The notes beneath the pieces are model-generated. The model had not been told where the DNA came from, searched no databases, and saw nothing but the letters and a program-made list of their open reading frames with translations. From assembly GCF_016598535.1 (NCBI RefSeq), contig NZ_CP066779.1, positions 2,852,001 to 2,916,000 of the forward strand: a DNA stretch of 64,000 bases, written 5' to 3'. The first letter of the stretch is position 1, and each line of letters begins with the position of its first letter. Source of the stretch: Rhodococcus sp. P-2. GTDB taxonomy: Bacteria; Actinomycetota; Actinomycetes; Mycobacteriales; Mycobacteriaceae. The position numbers and the translations under genes are program-made. Shown here piece after piece: positions 1 to 8,622 of this stretch.

Positions 1-209
1 AGACTGCACTCACCGATCTCCAAATTCGTCGACGCGTGCAACCACTGCGCGATCGCCCGAAAACCCTTCCCGCCGAGAACCTCCCGGGAAAACATCTCCA
101 CGATCAGCAACACCATCCGCGACTGCAACTCGTGCCGGGCGCGCACCAGATCCAGAACCTCACTCTTGAGGTCCTCACCATCCAGCTGCCATGCTTCCCG
201 ACTGTCCAT
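1..209 (-). CDS. DUF222/HNH-family protein, N-terminal fragment (runs off left edge)
   Basis: An open frame starts at an ATG on the complement at 209 and leaves the window at base 1, giving 69 codons without a stop. The visible part starts MDSREAWQLDGEDLKSEV and continues into a hydrophobic helix followed by GKGFRAIAQWLHASTN. This resembles the N-terminal helices of the DUF222 (mycobacterial 13E12 repeat) proteins that usually end in an HNH endonuclease domain. The diagnostic HNH part would lie outside the window, so the assignment rests on N-terminal resemblance only. A complete member of the family is at 45288-46745. These proteins are multicopy in nocardioform genomes and their cellular role is not settled. 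The 92 bases before the response-regulator stop hold its promoter region but no further gene. Confidence 0.55.
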   Translation of the reverse strand, partial: MDSREAWQLDGEDLKSEVLDLVRARHELQSRMVLLIVEMFSREVLGGKGFRAIAQWLHASTNLEIGECS

Positions 210-301
210 GAAGCAATCATATCCGAACAGAGTTTCGAACACAAGAGAATTGCAAGCGAAAATTACTGCTGTCCAGCTACTTTCGACAATTCGGACAAAC
301 G

Positions 302-919
302 TCAGATCGAACCCAGCTCCCGCGCACGAGCTACCGCCGACGTCCGCGACTTCACGCCCAACTTGCCGAAGATGTGGACCAGATGCGATTTGACCGTGGT
401 CTCGCTCAGGAACAGTTCTTTACCGATCTCGCGGTTGGAGCGTCCTGCCGCCACCAACTTCAGCACTTCGATTTCCCTTGGGCTGAGGCTGGTTTCGGGT
501 TTGCGTACCCGCGTCATGAGCTTCGACGCGATGGCGGGGGAGAGAACGCTGTCCCCGCTTGCGGCGGCGCGGACGGCCGACAGCAGCTCGACCGGTGGAG
601 TGTCCTTGAGCAGATAGCCGCTGGCTCCGGCTTCGACGGCGCTCAAGATGTCCGCGTCCGTGTCGTAGTTGGTCACGACGAGTACGTGCGGCGGATTCGG
701 CAGCGCGCATACCGCGCGGGTGGCGTCGACCCCCGTCTTGCCTGGCCCGAACCGCAGGTCCATGAGCACGAGGTCGACCGGCGTGGTGGCACAGAAGGCT
801 ATGGCTTCCTCGGCGGTCCCTGCTTCGCCGACAACCTCGATGTCGGATTCGCTTTCGAGCAGCGCTCGTAGCCCGGCGCGCACGATCGCGTGATCGTCGG
901 CGAGCAGCAGGCGGATCAC
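302..919 (-). CDS. LuxR/NarL-family response regulator
   Basis: A 205-residue two-component response regulator. The receiver domain covers about residues 1-118, with the acidic pair LLADDH at the start, the phosphoacceptor Asp54 in VLMDL and the conserved Lys in YLLKDTPP. A LuxR-type helix-turn-helix covers about 140-205 (LSPREIEVLKLVAAGRSNREI and the recognition helix SETTVKSHLVHIF). Its ATG overlaps the stop of the upstream histidine kinase gene by 4 bp, so the two are translationally coupled and form one phosphorelay pair. The divergent ABC transporter at 2233-4016 is the obvious candidate target, as is common for NarL-type systems next to FtsX/MacB-like transporters; that link is inferred from position only. 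Length and domain order are normal for the family. Confidence 0.93.
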   Translation of the reverse strand: MIRLLLADDHAIVRAGLRALLESESDIEVVGEAGTAEEAIAFCATTPVDLVLMDLRFGPGKTGVDATRAVCALPNPPHVLVVTNYDTDADILSAVEAGASGYLLKDTPPVELLSAVRAAASGDSVLSPAIASKLMTRVRKPETSLSPREIEVLKLVAAGRSNREIGKELFLSETTVKSHLVHIFGKLGVKSRTSAVARARELGSI

Positions 920-2121
920 TGTTCACCGGTTTCGAGGGGAAACGTCACCGCGACGGCGGTGTGTCCCGGCTCGGACTCGATGGAGAACGTTCCGCCCTGC
1001 AGCTCGACGCGTCGTCGAATTGCGTTGAGGCCAAAAGATTCTGCCGGTCCACGTTCGAGAACTCTCACGTCGAAGCCGCGGCCGTTGTCGACCACGTCGA
1101 GGCTGACTGTGTTGTCGGAATAGGTCAGTGTCACAGCCATTCTGGTTGCATTTGCATGGCGGAGAACATTGGACACCGCACCCTGCGCGATGCGCACCAG
1201 TGTTGCTTCGAGGGGCATCGGCAGCCGGATTGCCTCACCTTCGACCACGGAGCGCGCTTCCAGTTCAGGACTACTCGCGCGTTCGCAGATTCGACGAAGC
1301 GCATCGGCGAGCGATTGACCGTCCAGGGCCGCGGGTGTCAATTCGGCTATGAGTTGGCGGGTTTCGGCAAGACTGTCCGCAGCGGTTTCCCGTGCGAGGC
1401 TGATCTGACGGATGGCCGGGCTCTCCGGATCGGCGCGTTCGGCAGCGTGAAGGAGCATCTGGATGCTCGAAAGTCCTTGGGCCACGGTGTCGTGAATCTC
1501 CGCCGCGAGTCTTTCGCGTTCCGCGAATTTTCCGGCATCGCGAGACGTCGACGCCAATTCTTCACGGGTGTTCATCAATTCGTCGATGAGACGACCGCGC
1601 TCGGCTGCCTCGCGGTACAGCGCTTGATAGCCGAGACCGATGGCAACCGCCACGGCGGCGCCGATGATCGGGCCGACGGCGCCGGCGATCGTCCATCCAC
1701 GGTGCAGCCCGGTGCCGATCACGGCGACAGCTGTTGCCGCGGTGACGGCTAGCAGGCTCCAGGGGCGTCGCAGAATATGGAGATAGAGGAAGAAAAGTCC
1801 GAACGCGAGGTAGGCGGCGTCGGCGGATACCGCCATCGTCGCGATCCAGACGAGGGTCAGCACCGATAACCACCAGCGGGCAGCGTTGCCGCGCAGCCTT
1901 TTGGCAACTCCGAACAGATAGACGGCAACAAAGATCACGGCCAACGCGGTGATTGTCGCGGTCAGGTCGGATTCGTCGATCAGCGCTCGAAGAAACACCA
2001 CACCGGCCAGCGCCATGACAAGGACATGCAGGCCCAGTTGTAAGCCGGCGAAGACGGGCGTGAGCGGAGATCGGTGCATCTCGCCCAGCTTAGCGAGGTT
2101 CGGACCTGGTTCATCCATCAA
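916..2121 (-). CDS. sensor histidine kinase (HisKA_3 type)
   Basis: A 401-residue membrane histidine kinase. About five hydrophobic segments fill residues 15-175 (for example GLHVLVMALAGVVFLRAL and GAAVAVAIGLGYQAL). A short coiled region follows, then the HisKA_3 dimerisation helix with the phosphorylated His in AAEIHDTVAQGLSS, and a HATPase domain with N, D and G boxes (NVLRHANA, VVDNGRGFD, FGLNAIRRRV). No periplasmic sensor domain is visible, so it is an intramembrane-sensing type. It overlaps the response regulator by 4 bp (ATGA). The first ATG gives MMDEPGPN; a second Met about 14 residues in (MHRSPLT) is an alternative start. It is divergent from the ABC permease at 2233, with about 110 bp between them for both promoters. 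Confidence 0.92.
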   Translation of the reverse strand: MMDEPGPNLAKLGEMHRSPLTPVFAGLQLGLHVLVMALAGVVFLRALIDESDLTATITALAVIFVAVYLFGVAKRLRGNAARWWLSVLTLVWIATMAVSADAAYLAFGLFFLYLHILRRPWSLLAVTAATAVAVIGTGLHRGWTIAGAVGPIIGAAVAVAIGLGYQALYREAAERGRLIDELMNTREELASTSRDAGKFAERERLAAEIHDTVAQGLSSIQMLLHAAERADPESPAIRQISLARETAADSLAETRQLIAELTPAALDGQSLADALRRICERASSPELEARSVVEGEAIRLPMPLEATLVRIAQGAVSNVLRHANATRMAVTLTYSDNTVSLDVVDNGRGFDVRVLERGPAESFGLNAIRRRVELQGGTFSIESEPGHTAVAVTFPLETGEQ

Positions 2122-2232
2122 AAGTTGTAAACCGGGATGGTTCTTTCGAGCGCTGGAATGTCGATCCGAGGTGCGATGGAAAGAGTCTGCATCCGCGAGA
2201 GCGTAGAGGCAAGCACAGGAAAGGAATTCACA

Positions 2233-3279
2233 GTGTTTGTCGCAATGAGGGACTTACGGGCAGCGCGAGGTCGTTTCGCGCTGATCTCCGTCGTGGTTCT
2301 GTTGGTTGCACTTCTGGTCAGTTTTCTCAGTGGGTTGACTGCAGGACTTCGCCATCAGAACGTGTCGGCCATCGAGGCCATGAATGCCGACACGGTGGTG
2401 TTTGCCGACACCGGAGCTGGGGCGTCGTTCGACGAGTCGGCGCTCACGCAGGACCAGGTCAACGCCTGGGCCGGCGCTGCGAAGGACGTCGATCCCGTCG
2501 GAATCGGCCGCGGCAAGGCAGGATTGGCCGACGGAAATCAGAAGTCGGTTGCCCTGTTCGGTGCTGACGGCGGTTTCGGTGACGTAACGCCGTCGGCATC
2601 AGGCACGGTGGTGTTGAGCGAAGGTGCCGCCCGCGATCTGGGGGCGGGCGCCGGCGACCAGGTGAGCGTCGGTACGCAGCAGTTCACCGTCAGTGACGTT
2701 CGCGGCGACGACTGGTACAGCCATTCGCCTGTCGTCTGGATGACGCTCGATGACTGGCAGGCGGCCAATCCACGCGGCGGAGTTGCGACAGTACTGGCTG
2801 TCACCGGAGCCTCCGACGCTTCCGCAACGGACAAGTCAGCCGCGACGACGTCGACGACGGTCAGCGGTTCGCTCGACGCGATCGGTTCGTACAAGTCGGA
2901 AAACGGGTCGTTGACCCTGATGACGCTCATGTTGTTCGCGATCTCGGCCCTGGTGATCGGTGCGTTCTTCACGGTGTGGACGATCCAGCGAACCCCGGAC
3001 ATCGCGACGTTGAAAGCGCTCGGCGCAACCACCGGTTCTCTGGTGCGCGACGCACTGGGTCAGGCCCTCATCGTCCTGATTGCCGGCGTCACCGTCGGAA
3101 TCGGGCTGACGGCCGTGGCCGGCTCGCTGATCGGTGACGCCATGCCGTTTGTCCTGGACGCATCCACCACCGTCGTACCTGCCGTGGCATTGATCGGACT
3201 CGGTCTGCTCGGCGCGGCCTTTGCACTTCGATTCCTCTCGACCACCGATCCACTCACAGCATTGGGGAGCGCACGATGA
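2233..3279 (+). CDS. FtsX/MacB-like ABC transporter permease
   Basis: A 348-residue permease from a GTG start at 2233, preceded by a purine-rich site AGGAAAGGA at 2217-2225. The open frame extends further upstream, but those codons look like leader DNA and lack the family signature. The layout is one N-terminal membrane helix (about residues 15-37), a roughly 200-residue extracytoplasmic domain, and three C-terminal helices typical of FtsX-fold permeases (one is LFAISALVIGAFFTVWTI). The motif TPDIATLKALGATTGSLVRDALGQA matches the cytoplasmic coupling segment of the family. Its stop overlaps the ATPase start (ATGA, 3276-3279), so both subunits are made together. Such pairs act in lipoprotein, peptide or antibiotic export or in mechanotransmission; the substrate cannot be told from sequence. 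Confidence 0.88.
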   Translation: MFVAMRDLRAARGRFALISVVVLLVALLVSFLSGLTAGLRHQNVSAIEAMNADTVVFADTGAGASFDESALTQDQVNAWAGAAKDVDPVGIGRGKAGLADGNQKSVALFGADGGFGDVTPSASGTVVLSEGAARDLGAGAGDQVSVGTQQFTVSDVRGDDWYSHSPVVWMTLDDWQAANPRGGVATVLAVTGASDASATDKSAATTSTTVSGSLDAIGSYKSENGSLTLMTLMLFAISALVIGAFFTVWTIQRTPDIATLKALGATTGSLVRDALGQALIVLIAGVTVGIGLTAVAGSLIGDAMPFVLDASTTVVPAVALIGLGLLGAAFALRFLSTTDPLTALGSAR

Positions 3280-4016
3280 CCATGACAACCGGCACCACAG
3301 TTCTCGACATCCAGAACGTCGATCTGACGTTTCCGGACGGGCAATCGCGGGTGACGGCGCTGGACGACGTGTCTCTGCGGCTGCACCGCGGCGAGATCGC
3401 CGCGATCACCGGACCTTCGGGTTCGGGCAAGTCCAGCCTGTTGGCGGTGGCGTCGACCCTGATCCGTCCGGATTCCGGGCACGTCTATCTCCGGACGCCG
3501 GAAGGCAGCACCGACATTGCGGCGCTGAGTCGGCGGGCGGCGTCGGAACTGCGACGCTCGTCGATCGGGATCGTCTTCCAGCAGTCCAATCTCGTGTCGT
3601 CGCTGACGGCTCTGGAACAGCTCGAGGTGATGGCGCATCTTGGGCAGTCCGTGTTCACCTCGCGGGCCCGTCGCACAGACGTGAAATCAAAAGCGATGGA
3701 TTTGCTGGACGCTGTCGGGCTCGCGGATCAGAGCGGAAAACGGCCGTCCCAGCTGTCGGGCGGACAGCGACAGCGGGTCAATCTCGCGCGGGCATTGATG
3801 AACGATCCGCAGCTGCTGGTGGTGGACGAGCCCACCAGTGCGCTCGATCAGGAGCGCGGTGCCGCTGTCATGGATCTGATCATCGGGGTGGTGCGGGAAC
3901 ACGAGGCGGCAACCCTTCTCGTGACACACGACCGAAGTCACCTGTCTCGGATGGATACTGTCTATCGTGTTGTTGACGGTTCCTTGGCGGAGGATCAGGA
4001 GGCGCTCGCGGCGTGA
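3276..4016 (+). CDS. ABC transporter ATP-binding protein (MacB/LolD-like)
   Basis: A 246-residue nucleotide-binding subunit. It shows the Walker A loop GPSGSGKSS near residue 45, the Q-loop in IVFQQSNLVSSL, the signature LSGGQRQRVNLARAL, Walker B LLVVDEPTSALD and the H-loop in LLVTHD. Size and motifs match the LolD/MacB/FtsE class that partners FtsX-fold permeases. It overlaps the upstream permease by 4 bp and is probably co-transcribed with it. Together with the divergent kinase/regulator pair it forms a self-contained sensing and transport module of the kind often linked to cell-envelope stress or peptide antibiotics (family knowledge; not proved here). Confidence 0.93.
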   Translation: MTMTTGTTVLDIQNVDLTFPDGQSRVTALDDVSLRLHRGEIAAITGPSGSGKSSLLAVASTLIRPDSGHVYLRTPEGSTDIAALSRRAASELRRSSIGIVFQQSNLVSSLTALEQLEVMAHLGQSVFTSRARRTDVKSKAMDLLDAVGLADQSGKRPSQLSGGQRQRVNLARALMNDPQLLVVDEPTSALDQERGAAVMDLIIGVVREHEAATLLVTHDRSHLSRMDTVYRVVDGSLAEDQEALAA

Positions 4017-4127
4017 CTCAGGCGGGCACGATTCGGGCATTCGTCACTGCATCCGGGCGGGAAGTCAACCCGCGATTTGCTGGGCAGTTAGACTGTTGTC
4101 GACTCGGGCAACTTGAGAGGACGTGTT

Positions 4128-4568
4128 ATGGAACGCCGCCGCAACGTTGCGCAGCCGCCACAATCGCCGATCGCGGATCTGGAGCAGATGCCTGCCCTGA
4201 TTCTCCTCGACAGGCTTCCAGTGCCGGTCATGGCCGTTCACCGCGACGGCAGCATCGTTTTTGCCAATCCGTCCTTCGCTGACATGCTGGGATATCCCAA
4301 GAAGGCCGTCTCGGCGTTGCGTTTGCAGGACATCCTCTACGACAAGGATGCCGACGACGTCAGTGCCGAGCAGGCTCATCGTGAACTGAGTTCGGAGCCG
4401 GGCTCGGTCAAGGAGTTCGTGCACTCGGACAGCACGTTGGTGCGGGCGACGGTCAGTCAGTCGCTGCTCCGACGGGACGACGACACGATCACGCTTGCCG
4501 TCCTCCACGATCTGACGGAGCGCCTGTGGAACAACCCGCGGCACATCGACGACAAGCCCACCAAGTAG
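4128..4568 (+). CDS. single PAS-domain protein
   Basis: A 146-residue protein starting at ATG 4128, chosen because GAGAGG at 4115-4120 gives normal ribosome-binding spacing; a TTG 15 bases upstream is in frame but overlaps that site. Most of the protein is one PAS fold (about residues 28-135): LPVPVMAVHRDGSIVFANPS, then FADMLGYPKKAVSALRLQDIL, and the closing strand TLAVLHDLTERL. No kinase, GGDEF or DNA-binding domain is attached, so it is a stand-alone sensor or an anti-regulator-like module. It stands convergent to the TetR gene, with only 6 bp between stops. The ligand and partner are unknown. Confidence 0.75.
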   Translation: MERRRNVAQPPQSPIADLEQMPALILLDRLPVPVMAVHRDGSIVFANPSFADMLGYPKKAVSALRLQDILYDKDADDVSAEQAHRELSSEPGSVKEFVHSDSTLVRATVSQSLLRRDDDTITLAVLHDLTERLWNNPRHIDDKPTK

Positions 4569-4574
4569 ACCCGG

Positions 4575-5201
4575 TTATTTTCGGGATTTGACCGTCCGGT
4601 CCAGGCCGAGGGTTGCAGCAAGGGTGTTGACCACCCATTCTTCGTACTGTTGGCCGGTCCAACCTGCGCTGACCACGAGGTCGGTGTACGTCTCGGGGCT
4701 GAGTAGCGTGAGTGCCACGTTGACGGCTGTTTCGAGGTCGACGGTCGGTGCTTTTTCGACGATGCCCACCATCAGATGTTCCTGAACCGTGCGTCGTTGA
4801 GTGCGGTTGATTTGCCACAACCGGGCGGCGTCCTCGTCCGCGGAAGCAGCGGCCCGCAGGGCCAACAGGATGTCCGCGGTGCGCTCAAGAATGAGCCGTC
4901 CGTGGTGAACCTGAATCCGGAGTTGCCCGAGTGGATGTGGGGCGCCGAGCGCTGCCGCCACCCACGGACGGTCGAGAGTGGCCGTCTTTTCCTCGTCGCC
5001 CGCAACGGCCACGTCGAGCAGTGCTGACAGCACGCTCGGCTTGTTGCCGAACACGAAATAGACACTCTGCACCGACACGCCCGCCGCCGCGGCGAGCTGC
5101 TTGATCGTGGCGGCCGCGTAGCCTGGATCGACAAAAACTTCGCGCGCTGCCTCGATGATCTTGCGCCGCGCCGACGTGTCTTCCCGAAGTACCTCAGTCA
5201 T
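4575..5201 (-). CDS. TetR-family transcriptional regulator
   Basis: A 208-residue TetR regulator with the N-terminal HTH in residues 12-58 (ARRKIIEAAREVF, then IKQLAAAAGVSVQSVYFVFG). The C-terminal ligand domain is not diagnostic. It is divergent from the oxidoreductase at 5253 and shares a 51-bp intergenic region that carries two overlapping perfect palindromes (5205-5233). It is therefore very probably an autoregulated repressor of that neighbour. The N-terminus is fixed by ATG 5201, directly followed upstream by the operator, so operator occupancy would block initiation of its own gene. Confidence 0.9.
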   Translation of the reverse strand: MTEVLREDTSARRKIIEAAREVFVDPGYAAATIKQLAAAAGVSVQSVYFVFGNKPSVLSALLDVAVAGDEEKTATLDRPWVAAALGAPHPLGQLRIQVHHGRLILERTADILLALRAAASADEDAARLWQINRTQRRTVQEHLMVGIVEKAPTVDLETAVNVALTLLSPETYTDLVVSAGWTGQQYEEWVVNTLAATLGLDRTVKSRK

Positions 5202-5204
5202 GAT

Positions 5205-5233
5205 TAGAGTTTAACTCTAGAGTCGAACTCTAG
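5205..5233. promoter_or_regulatory. double palindromic operator between tetR and oxidoreductase
   Basis: Two inverted repeats sit in tandem and share bases. The first is TAGAGT-TTA-ACTCTA (5205-5210, 5214-5219). The second is CTAGAGT-CGA-ACTCTAG (5217-5223, 5227-5233) with perfect 7-bp arms. The two centres (5212 and 5225) are 13 bp apart. The element lies between the TetR start (5201) and the divergent gene start (5253), where TetR dimers commonly bind. Two overlapping sites suggest cooperative binding of two dimers. Confidence 0.75.
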
Positions 5234-5252
5234 CGACTCGGGAGGCGAAATA

Positions 5253-6209
5253 ATGACGAAGGTTCTGGTACTCGGTGGCTACGGTGCCGTCGGGGTTCCC
5301 CTGATGAAACAACTCGCGAAGGTCCCCGAAATCTCCGCGTACTCCGCCGGGCGCGATCGTGCTCGCGCTGACGTCGTCGTTGATCTTAAAGAGCCCGGCG
5401 CGTATTCGGCTGTGGTTCGAGATTTCGATGTCGTGGTGAATGCCTCGGGTTTCGAGGACCTTCGCCTGGCAGAAGAAGCGGTACGCAGTGGGGCGGCATT
5501 CGTCGACGTCACGGCGACCTCGAGCTACTGCGAAGAACTGGAAGCGGTCAACGGACCCGTCCTGATGGGCGTCGGGTTGGCACCCGGATTGACCAGTGTC
5601 CTTGCCGCCGAGGCGCATCGACTCGGCGACGGACCCGTGGACATCGTGATCGGCCTCGGCGGTGGAGAACTGCACGGACCGGCCGCGACGGCGTGGACGT
5701 ACGGGATGTTGGGCACGAGGTTTCCCGATCCCGACGGGCGATCGATCCGGAACTACACCGGAATGAAGAGCTTTCGAATGCCGGCCGATGCGACCGGCTA
5801 CCGCACCGGCCCTGCTGTGCGGGCCGATTTTTCGGACCAACATGCCCTGACGCGCGACCTTGGCGTACCGGTGCGGGCGTACCTGCGATTGGACACGTCC
5901 ACCGCGACGCTTGGGCTTGCCGCCATGACGTGGGCGCCCGCTCTCCAGAAGGTAGTGCCGAAGAAGCTGTGGGGTTCCGACCGTTGGGTCGCGATGGCCC
6001 GAGCGGATACGGGCCCGGCACTGTGGGTTTCGGGGCGTGGCCAGTCGGCCGCGACGGCAGCAATCGCCGCGCGCGCAGTGCAGGTGCTTGAAGGCGCCGC
6101 GATTTCGAAGCCGACGTGGTTTCACTCGCTGGAGACCGCCGAGTCGTTGCAAGCTGCGGTTCCCGAACTGTCGGTGCGGCAATGGGTGGGTGCGAACAGC
6201 GAACGGTAA
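5253..6209 (+). CDS. saccharopine-dehydrogenase-like NAD(P)-binding oxidoreductase
   Basis: A 318-residue protein with an N-terminal Rossmann nucleotide-binding motif at the very start (VLVLGGYGAVGVPLM, residues 4-18). Next come a short acidic strand and VVVNASGFEDLRLAEEAVRSG, the pattern of the saccharopine dehydrogenase / homospermidine synthase NAD-binding domain. The rest (GVGLAPGLTSVLAAEA and later strands) fits the catalytic half of this superfamily, but no specific substrate can be read. The ribosome site GGGAGG lies at about 5239-5244. It is controlled, by position, from the TetR operator at 5205-5233. A role in amino-acid or alkyl-chain metabolism is possible but not shown. Confidence 0.8.
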   Translation: MTKVLVLGGYGAVGVPLMKQLAKVPEISAYSAGRDRARADVVVDLKEPGAYSAVVRDFDVVVNASGFEDLRLAEEAVRSGAAFVDVTATSSYCEELEAVNGPVLMGVGLAPGLTSVLAAEAHRLGDGPVDIVIGLGGGELHGPAATAWTYGMLGTRFPDPDGRSIRNYTGMKSFRMPADATGYRTGPAVRADFSDQHALTRDLGVPVRAYLRLDTSTATLGLAAMTWAPALQKVVPKKLWGSDRWVAMARADTGPALWVSGRGQSAATAAIAARAVQVLEGAAISKPTWFHSLETAESLQAAVPELSVRQWVGANSER

Positions 6210-6526
6210 TCCACCGTCGTGCCACCAGTTCGAGTCCGAAGTCTTCCGATTCCGGAAGTTCGCCCACCCGATCGAGACTGTAGGCAGGCCGTCAGAACGC
6301 CCCGGTTCGACGTCGAGGGCGCGGGAGTTGCCGACTGTGATCTATGGTTTCAGTTGCAGCCCAACATAGTTCAAATCAGCATGATCCAAATGACTTGATA
6401 CTCGACCCTGTCGAGTCACTCGGATCGGCTCCCGCGTTTCAGTGAGGAAGAACGGAGTGGTGGTCGAACGCACGTCGAACTCAATCGCGCTGATCCCGCT
6501 CGAATTCACCTGTAGAAAGGCTCATC
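6210..6526. other. 317-bp intergenic region with two short inverted repeats
   Basis: No convincing coding sequence is visible. A small stem, CTTCCG at 6243-6248 pairing with CGGAAG at 6253-6258 around ATTC, lies 34 bases after the upstream stop and may end that transcript. A second inverted repeat, ACTCGA (6400-6405) and TCGAGT (6411-6416) around CCCTG, lies 110 bases before the SDR start and could be an operator for that gene. Both are short and could arise by chance. A ribosome site AGAAAGG precedes the SDR ATG at 6527. Confidence 0.4.
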
Positions 6527-7300
6527 ATGAGTACACCGTCCGCCGATACACGCCGGGTCGCTCTGGTCACCGGAGCCGCATCGGGAATCGGTAAGGCCAC
6601 CGTCGAACTGTTCGCCTCGCGTGGGCATGCCGTGGTAGCCGTCGACGTCTCCGAACGTGGGCTGGAATCTCTGAATCGACTCGACGGCGTGGTCACGGTA
6701 GTCGGTAGTGTCACCGAGGAGCAGGTCAACAAGGCGGCTGTCGATGCCGCACTCGAACACTTCGGCCGACTCGACACTGCCGTCCTCAATGCCGGGACCG
6801 GAGGCACACCTCCGCTCGAGTCTCCCCGTGCCGTCGAGAATGCCGACCGCATCATCGGCGTCAATCTTCGGGGTCCCATTCACGGACTGCGGGCCGCGAT
6901 TCCGGCCCTACGCGCAAGCCAGGGCTCTGCCGTCTTCACCGCGTCCGTCGCCGGTCTGCGGGGTGATCCCGGTAACTGGGCCTACAACGCCACCAAAGGC
7001 GCTCTCGTGAATCTGGTGCGCGCCTTCGCAATCGACTACGCCGGGGTCGGCGTTCGGATCAACGCCCTCGCGCCGGGTCTGACCCGGACCGGGATCACTG
7101 CGAACGTCACTTCCGATCCGACACTGCTGGCGGCAATCGAACGACGAATTCCTCTGGGCCGATTCGCCGAACCTCTCGAGCAGGCGGAGGCGATCTGGTT
7201 CCTCGCGTCCCCCGCGGCGAGCTACATCACCGGCACGACGCTCGTCGTCGACGGGGGTCTCGACGCCAATCTCGGCATCCTTCCGTTGCCGGAACCGTAA
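6527..7300 (+). CDS. short-chain dehydrogenase/reductase (SDR)
   Basis: A 257-residue classical SDR. The cofactor motif TGAASGIG is at about residues 16-23, the NAG element is in AVLNAGTG, and the catalytic Ser and YNATK (Tyr-x-x-x-Lys) follow around residues 143-160. The C-terminus has the usual ITGTTLVVDGG strand. The acidic residue after the second strand (AVDVSE) suggests NAD(H) preference. The substrate is unknown. It is convergent with the RiPP biosynthesis genes (stop 7300 versus 7330), so it is probably not part of that operon, although a tailoring role cannot be excluded from position alone. Confidence 0.88.
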   Translation: MSTPSADTRRVALVTGAASGIGKATVELFASRGHAVVAVDVSERGLESLNRLDGVVTVVGSVTEEQVNKAAVDAALEHFGRLDTAVLNAGTGGTPPLESPRAVENADRIIGVNLRGPIHGLRAAIPALRASQGSAVFTASVAGLRGDPGNWAYNATKGALVNLVRAFAIDYAGVGVRINALAPGLTRTGITANVTSDPTLLAAIERRIPLGRFAEPLEQAEAIWFLASPAASYITGTTLVVDGGLDANLGILPLPEP

Positions 7301-7329
7301 GCCCACGCCATCACGGCCTGAACGAACTG

Positions 7330-8622
7330 TCAGTGCGGCAACGGGATGGTGCGAGACGGATGTCCGGCAAGACTGTCGACTAGTCGCGGCGATCCGAGAA
7401 ACGGCAATCCGGCGGCCGCATTGGTGAGACAACCAGGTACGACGACGCGGACGACATGCAGGCCAGTACGGAGAACATCAGTAGTGGTGAGGTCGACCCA
7501 TGCCGGCCTGAAACCCGAGCCTGTCAGTGCGCTTTCGGTGTCGATGGGTGACGTCAGAGAGTCGAGTTCCACCTCGCCGACGACGGCACCTGCCAGCTCA
7601 CTCTCGAATCGTGTTTGGATCTCCGGGTCCAGGTGGAGCTGCAAGTGGCATCCGTAGTCCATGACATCGGCAAAGTCCGATCGGTAGACGTCCGCGTAGC
7701 GTCGGTCGGCTCGCCACGGCGCAAGCGGGCTGTTCGGGGAGGCTGCGGCTCGACCGATGCCGCTCTCCGGGTCGTCGTAGTCGGCGGAAAGAAGTTGCAG
7801 CTGAAGCGCTTCGCCGAGCGACTTGAACGCAGCGGTCTGTGCGTCCTCGTGGCAGGCGGTTCCCATGGTCGAGTATCCGGTGCGGTGGTCGCGGACGAGG
7901 GCGCCGAGTACCGGGATCCCGAAATCACTCTCGAATGCCAGCCATCTCGTCGACAGGGTTTCGTGATTGCCCAGTCGAAGGAGCTGCTCTGGCATCCCGG
8001 TGACGATCCGAACGCCGCGCCTTCCGGTCCAGGAGAGCGTCATCGCGTCGCGCTCGACTATCTCGCGCAGTGCATTCCGTATCGCGAATCCCGTCGTGGG
8101 ACCGGCGGCGAGACCCGCCTGAGCCACCGGTGAGATCGCCGGGCCCGTCCGGGCGACGAAATGAGGATAGGAACCCCAGACGAGTTCGGCCGGCACCCAG
8201 ATATCCGAACCCGTGATCAGGTCGACTCCGAGAGTCCAGTCCATCTCCAGATCGTCGGTTGGTTCGACGAACGGGAACCGTGGCTGCGCGTACTGGGTGG
8301 CGCCGAAACGCGCGAGTCGTGACAGGTCGATGCTTGCGCCGATCACCGTCTCGGCTGATCCGCGGACGATCGGTTTGGCGACGATGTTCCCGCAATATCG
8401 TTCCACCGCTTCACCTATTGCGGCAGCGGTAGGTCGCGCACGGTCACCGAGATCGAAGCAGTATCCGGCACCCGCCGAGTCGCTGGACCAGGGTGAGAAG
8501 CGTGCCGAGTCGGAGACATACGAGTGAATCAGCTTGAACTCCGGCGGAAAGTGCTGGGGAACAACGGCGTCGACCAACTCTCGAATGATCCCGGTTCGGC
8601 GGTCGACGAGCAACGACCTCAT
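7330..8622 (-). CDS. YcaO-domain protein 1 (RiPP cyclodehydratase-type)
   Basis: A 430-residue YcaO protein. The ATP/Mg-binding glutamate motifs are visible: GEAVERYCGN at residues 70-79 (Glu71, Glu74, Arg75) and REIVERDA at 186-193 (Glu187, Glu190, Arg191). YcaO enzymes activate a backbone amide with ATP to build azolines, thioamides or amidines in RiPPs. The C-terminus ends in TIPLPH, a reduced version of the Pro-rich tail typical of azoline-forming members. No fused ThiF domain is present; the leader-binding partner is probably the separate protein at 11376-12188. The start overlaps the stop of a second YcaO gene by 4 bp. This is the last gene of the minus-strand operon. Confidence 0.9.
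   Translation of the reverse strand: MRSLLVDRRTGIIRELVDAVVPQHFPPEFKLIHSYVSDSARFSPWSSDSAGAGYCFDLGDRARPTAAAIGEAVERYCGNIVAKPIVRGSAETVIGASIDLSRLARFGATQYAQPRFPFVEPTDDLEMDWTLGVDLITGSDIWVPAELVWGSYPHFVARTGPAISPVAQAGLAAGPTTGFAIRNALREIVERDAMTLSWTGRRGVRIVTGMPEQLLRLGNHETLSTRWLAFESDFGIPVLGALVRDHRTGYSTMGTACHEDAQTAAFKSLGEALQLQLLSADYDDPESGIGRAAASPNSPLAPWRADRRYADVYRSDFADVMDYGCHLQLHLDPEIQTRFESELAGAVVGEVELDSLTSPIDTESALTGSGFRPAWVDLTTTDVLRTGLHVVRVVVPGCLTNAAAGLPFLGSPRLVDSLAGHPSRTIPLPH

Noticed and set aside
6527..7300. SDR as a member of the RiPP cluster
   Set aside because: It is convergent to the YcaO genes with its own upstream region and has no coupling or shared operator; kept as a separate gene.
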